A stretch of DNA of 64,000 bases from CAVYWD01 sp963772225. GTDB lineage: Bacteria; Myxococcota; Myxococcia; Myxococcales; UBA5297. Shown here in pieces: positions 59,960-64,000 of the stretch. The stretch's first letter is position 1. Each line of letters starts with the position of its first letter. A program made the translations under genes and the position numbers. Under the pieces are notes generated by a model, which searched no databases, was not told where the DNA came from, and saw only the letters and a list, made by a program, of their open reading frames with translations. The stretch lies in the NCBI GenBank assembly GCA_963772225.1, contig CAVYWD010000011.1, positions 1,054,001 through 1,118,000 on the forward strand, in the 5' to 3' direction.

Positions 59960-62131
59960 ATGCGCTCTCCACTCCACCTCCTCGTGATCGCGTTCTTCGG
60001 GCTCGGCTGCAGCTGCTCTCCGTCAAAGACTCCGAAGGATGCGTCGCCCGATCAGACGACGGCCGGCGACGCCGCCGTCACCAGTGATGACGCGGAGGCC
60101 GACGGAGGAACGGCCGTTGACGCTGCCATCGCCGTCGACGACGCGGGGGCCGATGGGGCAGCCGCTGGCGATGCCGCAGTCCTCGGCGACGACGCAGGAT
60201 CCGACAGCGGGGCAAGCGGCGATGCCGCCATCACCAGCGACGACGCCGGAGCCGACGGGGCAACGGCGGGCGATGCCGCGATCCCCAGCGCAGACGCGGG
60301 AACCGACGGGGGAACGCTCATCATCCCCACCTGCACCAGCGGCCACTGGTGTTGGGAGAATCCGCTGCCGCAAGGCAACCCTTTCAACGCTCTCTTTGCT
60401 GTTTCGGCAACCGACGTGTGGGCGGTAGGCCCCGCGGGCCTGACCGTTCACTGGGACGGCGCGACGCTCAAGGAGGTGCCGACCGCGACGACGAACGGCC
60501 TGAACGCGGTTTGGGGCGCGAGCGCGAATGACGTCTGGGCGGTCGGCGACGTCGGCACGATCATCCACTGGAACGGCGCCACCTGGTCCTCCTTCGCTGC
60601 TCCGTCGCAAGCCGCTTCGCACGACCTCAAGGCAATTTCGGGCAGCGGAGCGCTCGACGTCTGGGTCGGAGGCATCGCCTCCATCAACGCGAGCGGCGAC
60701 GTGCTCCATTGGGACGGCAGCGGCACCTGGCAATACCAGCACTTCTTCAGCACATTCGCGGTCGCCGGCGCGGCGGTCACCGGCCCGGGCGACGTGTGGA
60801 TGGTGGGTTCGAGCGTTTCGGTCGCGCATTACAAAGATGGCGCGTGGTCCGTCTACGATACCAACAGCAATCCTCAGACGAATTACAGCAACACCCCCAA
60901 CCTGTACGCCGTGTGGGCCGGCTCCGACAGCGACGTGCGCATCGTCGGCAGCAAAGGTGTGCAGCTCCATTGGAACGGGAGCTCCTTTGCGTCCGGCGGT
61001 TTCAGCTGGAGCTACGATCTGCTGGGCGTCTGGGGCGGAGCCTCCAACGATGTCTGGGAAGTGAGCTACTACGGCCTTCGCGAGCGCTGGGACGGCCAGA
61101 GCTGGACCAAGGCCAACGACGCCTACGCCGCCTACGGCCCCGACCTCATGGCTATCACCGGCACGGCCACCGACAACGTGTTCGCGGGCGGCGGCGGCGG
61201 CTGCATCTTCCGCTGGCAGGGCGCCAGCTGGGCGCCGCTCACCTTGGACGTCAACCAGTTCCGAGGAGGCTGGCTGAACGCGATCTGGGGCGCGTCCAAC
61301 GCGCAGGCGTGGGCAGTCGGCGACCAGGGATCCATCCTGCGCTGGGACGGCGCACAATGGTCCTCGTTCACCAGCCCCACGACCTCGAGCTTGAAGAGCG
61401 TCCACGGGGCCGCCGCGGACGATGTCTGGGCCGTGGGAGCGAACGGCACGGTCCTGCACTGGCAAGGCAGCGCCTGGACGCCGACCACCACCGGGCTCGC
61501 GGCCACCTTCACGACCGACCTGTACGGTGTCTATGCCCTGAGCACGAGCGACGTGTGGATGGTCGGCGCGAACACGAATTCGACCCAGACCTTTGCCGCG
61601 CACTGGGACGGCGAGCAATGGACCGAGCGCACGGCCCAGGTCCCCCAGGTCCAGCAGGGCGAGTATTTCTACGGCGTATGGGGCGCCGACTCCAACCAGG
61701 TGTTTGCCGTCGGGAGCCGCGGGTCCATCGTCCACTGGACGTCGTCGCCAGAGCCGGGCTGGAGCACCGCCCTGCAGATGCCCCTGTACAACAACGCCAA
61801 CTTCGTGTCGCTCTACGCCATCGGCGGCATCGGCAATTCCGCCTGGGCCGTGGGCGAGTTCGGCCAAATCGCGCGCTGGGACGGAAACATCTGGAGCGTC
61901 TGGACCCCTGCCGCCGGGAACCCGCTGCCCGGCTACGTCACCCTGAATGCCGTCTGGGGCACCTCCGGCAGCGACCTGTATCTCGGCGGCAACGACGGAC
62001 TTTGGCACTGGGACGGCAACTCGCTCACGCAAGTGGACGAGCCGCTCAGCCCCTCCGGCATCTGGGGCCCGTCGTCCACCGACATTCACCTCGTCGGCCA
62101 GGGCGGCGCGATCATGCGTCATTTGCCGTAG
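59960..62131 (+). CDS. Beta-propeller lipoprotein with long Asp/Ala stalk
   Basis: 723 residues from ATG 59960. Lipobox FFGLGC. Residues about 25-115 are a stalk of imperfect 18-residue Asp/Ala/Gly repeats (DDAGADG...AGDAA). Then come at least ten blade-like repeats with the motif VWGASANDVWAVGDVGTIIH / HWNGATW, spaced about 45-60 residues. These are typical of myxobacterial surface propellers (kelch/galactose-oxidase-like or PKD-free types), and the C-terminus is a last blade. Probably surface-exposed, binding role unknown. No clear ribosome-binding site. Confidence 0.88.
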   Translation: MRSPLHLLVIAFFGLGCSCSPSKTPKDASPDQTTAGDAAVTSDDAEADGGTAVDAAIAVDDAGADGAAAGDAAVLGDDAGSDSGASGDAAITSDDAGADGATAGDAAIPSADAGTDGGTLIIPTCTSGHWCWENPLPQGNPFNALFAVSATDVWAVGPAGLTVHWDGATLKEVPTATTNGLNAVWGASANDVWAVGDVGTIIHWNGATWSSFAAPSQAASHDLKAISGSGALDVWVGGIASINASGDVLHWDGSGTWQYQHFFSTFAVAGAAVTGPGDVWMVGSSVSVAHYKDGAWSVYDTNSNPQTNYSNTPNLYAVWAGSDSDVRIVGSKGVQLHWNGSSFASGGFSWSYDLLGVWGGASNDVWEVSYYGLRERWDGQSWTKANDAYAAYGPDLMAITGTATDNVFAGGGGGCIFRWQGASWAPLTLDVNQFRGGWLNAIWGASNAQAWAVGDQGSILRWDGAQWSSFTSPTTSSLKSVHGAAADDVWAVGANGTVLHWQGSAWTPTTTGLAATFTTDLYGVYALSTSDVWMVGANTNSTQTFAAHWDGEQWTERTAQVPQVQQGEYFYGVWGADSNQVFAVGSRGSIVHWTSSPEPGWSTALQMPLYNNANFVSLYAIGGIGNSAWAVGEFGQIARWDGNIWSVWTPAAGNPLPGYVTLNAVWGTSGSDLYLGGNDGLWHWDGNSLTQVDEPLSPSGIWGPSSTDIHLVGQGGAIMRHLP

Positions 62132-62224
62132 GGACACTTTCGCCGCGCCGGCCTGCTTTTCACCTGATGAGGTCGCAAGGCCTTCTCGAAAAGCCGGAGG
62201 AGGCGCGTCTCCTTTTCAAGAGCG

Positions 62225-62390
62225 CGCTCGGCTTTTCGAATTGCGTCGCCCCTATTCCGAGAAGCGCGGCGCCTCCGAGAAGCGCGCCGTACATCTCGTC
62301 CAGGAAGTCGCACTCGTCGGGCCCGAAGAAGCCGGCGTCGATATTGAAAGCTGGCCGCGACAGCGCCGACCACAGTCCGGCGCGCCGGGG
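62225..62390 (-). pseudogene. Gene remnant, family unknown
   Basis: The minus strand reads ALSRPAFNIDAGFFGPDECD then FLDEMYGALLGGAALLGIGA, convincing protein-like sequence. A stop codon closes the frame upstream and no start is present. It lies in the 680-bp gap between the propeller lipoprotein and the OmpA lipoprotein. I see nothing else in that gap beyond the next gene's ribosome-binding site (AAAGGAG). Confidence 0.4.
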
Positions 62391-62814
62391 CGGAGGTGGA
62401 TTTCAGCGCTGGGAGCTCAGCTCGAGACCGGAAGGCCTGAAGAGCGCGCGCGTCGGGCTTTGAACAAAAACGCACCGTTCGGCCAAAGCTCAGCGCGCCA
62501 TTTCGGCACCCTTGGGCGAAAGTGCGATGGCCGTTCTGGTCTCGAGCCTGGTTCGGATAGGGTCCATGCAGCCCTGAGGGCCGGGCCGCGCGACGGAGAC
62601 AGCCGCAGGGGTCGACGCCCCCCGCGCACCCCGAACGATTTGCGCGGGTCACAGGAGCGACGTGCGCTCCATCACAGCCGCACGGTGCGGAGCGAGGTCA
62701 AATCCGGCCAACGTCGGGTCACGGACGCGGCTGGCAGAAGAGCTCGATGCTTTCCCAAGGCGAGCTCGAGGCGTTAGAGAGCTTGTCCACCGATTTGGAT
62801 GAAAGGAGCATGCG

Positions 62815-64000
62815 ATGAAGAAGCAGATTCTGCGCACGGCGGCGGCGGGCCTGTTCGCCGCGGGCTGTGTCACCTCGGGCGACGTTCAAAACGCCCTCGG
62901 CGGCATGGGTCAGCGCGCGGTCAACGACGCCGCCGACAGCGCCTACGACTCCGGCAAGAAGGCGGCCACCGAAGGCCCCAACAGGAAGGATTCGAAGGCC
63001 GAGCCGGGCGGGAGCGAGAGCAACTCTTCGGCAAAGGCTGAGGCGCCCGCGACCAATGGCTCCGAGAAGTCGGACGCCGCGGCGCAAGGTCGCACGCCAG
63101 CCCCAGTGGGCGAGGTCTACGCCAACGAGTACGATTTCGTCCCAGGCGACAAGGTCCTCTTCTTCGAGGACTTCTCCGACACCGCGGTCGGCGAGTATCC
63201 CGTCAGGTGGACGCGAAAAGGCTTCGGCGGCGGCGATGGTGTGGAGGTCATCGTCGAAGGTGGGAGACACTGGCTGCGCATCGGCAAAGGCGCGGGCGGC
63301 GGCAGTCAGGATTTCATTCGGTCCGAGTTCCAGGACCTCCCCAAGAAGTTCACCCTCGAGTTCGACGCCTATATCGAGGGCAACACTTCCATCGATATCG
63401 CGACCGATTCCGCGACGTTCGCGTCGTTCGGCGCCTGGGGGATCACCGCTCAGTCGGGCACCTCGGCCGGCTATGACCAGAAAGGCTGGGTTGAGGCACG
63501 TGGCCGTGAGCGCCAGCGACACCTACCTGAAGCTCTACGTCGACGGCGTGCGCGTGCTGGTCGATGCGGACGGGGTGAGCCGCCCGATTCGGCGGCTCGG
63601 CATGAAGTTGCACAGCGAAAGCGCTGGCAGCCCTCTCATGTTCACGAACTTCCGCCTCGCCGAGGGCGGAAAGGATTATCGCAAAGAGCTGGTCACTTTG
63701 GGGCGCATCGTCACCCATGGCATTACCTTTGACAGCGGCTCCGACGCGCTCAAGCCTGAATCGGGTCCGACCCTCCGCAATATCCTGCAGCTCCTCCAGG
63801 AGGACGGCGCCCTGCGATTCGAGGTCCAGGGGCATACCGACAACCAGGGCGGCGACAAGGTGAACCAGCCGCTCTCGGAGCGGCGTGCCCAAGCCGTGAA
63901 GGCGTGGCTCACGAAACAAGGGGTCGCCGCCTCCCGCCTTGCGGCGCGCGGCCTCGGCGCGGCGAAGCCTATTGACACCAACGGCACCTCGGAAGGCCGC
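62815..64000 (+). CDS. OmpA-family lipoprotein, frameshifted near 63488 and truncated by the window end
   Basis: Start ATG 62815 with AAAGGAG 6 nt upstream. Lipobox LFAAGC. A Ser/Glu/Lys-rich linker (about 60-95) precedes a jelly-roll domain: VLFFEDFSDTAVGEYPVRWT and FTLEFDAYIEGNTSIDIATD. At TGGGTTGAGG the frame is lost; dropping one G gives WLRHVAVSASDTYLKLYVDG. An OmpA C-terminal domain follows: GITFDSGSDALKPES, EVQGHTDNQGGDKVNQPLSE and RLAARGLGAAKPI, running off the right edge. It probably tethers the outer membrane to peptidoglycan. Confidence 0.85.

Noticed and set aside
43180..62193. Shared GGCCTTCTCGAAAAG at 43180-43194 and 62179-62193
   Set aside because: Only 15 bp match and the flanks do not align, so it may be chance.

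Overview
The window is about 68-72% G+C by eye and reads as a chromosomal segment of a myxobacterium-like organism (Myxococcota). Supporting signs are several lipoproteins with Asp/Ala-rich stalks (1-552, 59960-62131), a MYXO-CTERM-like Cys/Gly-TM-Arg segment inside the giant protein at 11794-20637, thrombospondin type 3 plus OmpA proteins, a cNMP-binding Ser/Thr kinase, a HEAT/SPFH operon and a lineage-typical family with REEG repeats (41992-42909). No rRNA, tRNA, CRISPR array or intact transposase was found.

Layout. 1-2760: edge-truncated lipoprotein, then an AAA ATPase/TOPRIM gene pair that looks like an OLD/PARIS-type defence module. 2829-9149: biotin operon bioF-bioH-(TolB-like propeller)-bioC-bioD-bioA with start/stop overlaps; a decayed copy of the bioH 3' end lies just before bioC. 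9498-10736: radical SAM protein. 11131-21049: 131-bp tandem repeats, then a giant lipoprotein with about 19 Big-1-like Ig domains leading into an outer-membrane/OmpA segment. 21299-25205: split AraC/GyrI-like regulator, S33 hydrolase, broken propeller gene, small-protein/nucleotidyltransferase pair, NifX-like protein. 25301-29357: a Flp-pilin/Hint/deaminase-like polymorphic toxin flanked by direct repeats of the 3' end of the neighbouring kinase gene. 29420-30689: GlcG/HbpS-like protein and meta-cleavage-type hydrolase. 30959-32584: second AAA ATPase/nuclease pair (ATPase frameshifted). 33237-36780: iorA-iorB-paaK. 36910-40152: MFS/spermidine-synthase-like protein and YihY protein. 40246-45528: lipoprotein, REEG-repeat protein and NDP-forming acyl-CoA synthetase. 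45782-54528: HEAT lipoprotein, small Cys-rich lipoprotein, and a six-gene minus-strand operon of two SPFH proteins, two HEAT proteins, a HAMP-like protein and a two-TM protein. 54723-59506: dihaem cytochrome c peroxidase, double CDGSH protein, gene remnants, egtB and cysE. 59960-64000: propeller lipoprotein and an edge-truncated OmpA lipoprotein.

Two themes cut across the window. First, at least seven genes are interrupted by what looks like a single-base change: six by one extra base, one by a shift of the opposite sense, and an eighth by an in-frame stop. This is either uncorrected assembly error or real decay, and it must be resolved before any loss of function is claimed. Second, intergenic regions hold many gene fragments, and in three places a cargo gene sits between a host gene and a partial copy of that same host gene (bioH, the kinase, and the lipoprotein at 40246).

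The most interesting candidate for an undescribed system is the Flp-pilin-Hint-deaminase protein at 25857-27827. Next come the two AAA ATPase plus nuclease/TOPRIM pairs and the SPFH-HEAT-HAMP operon.
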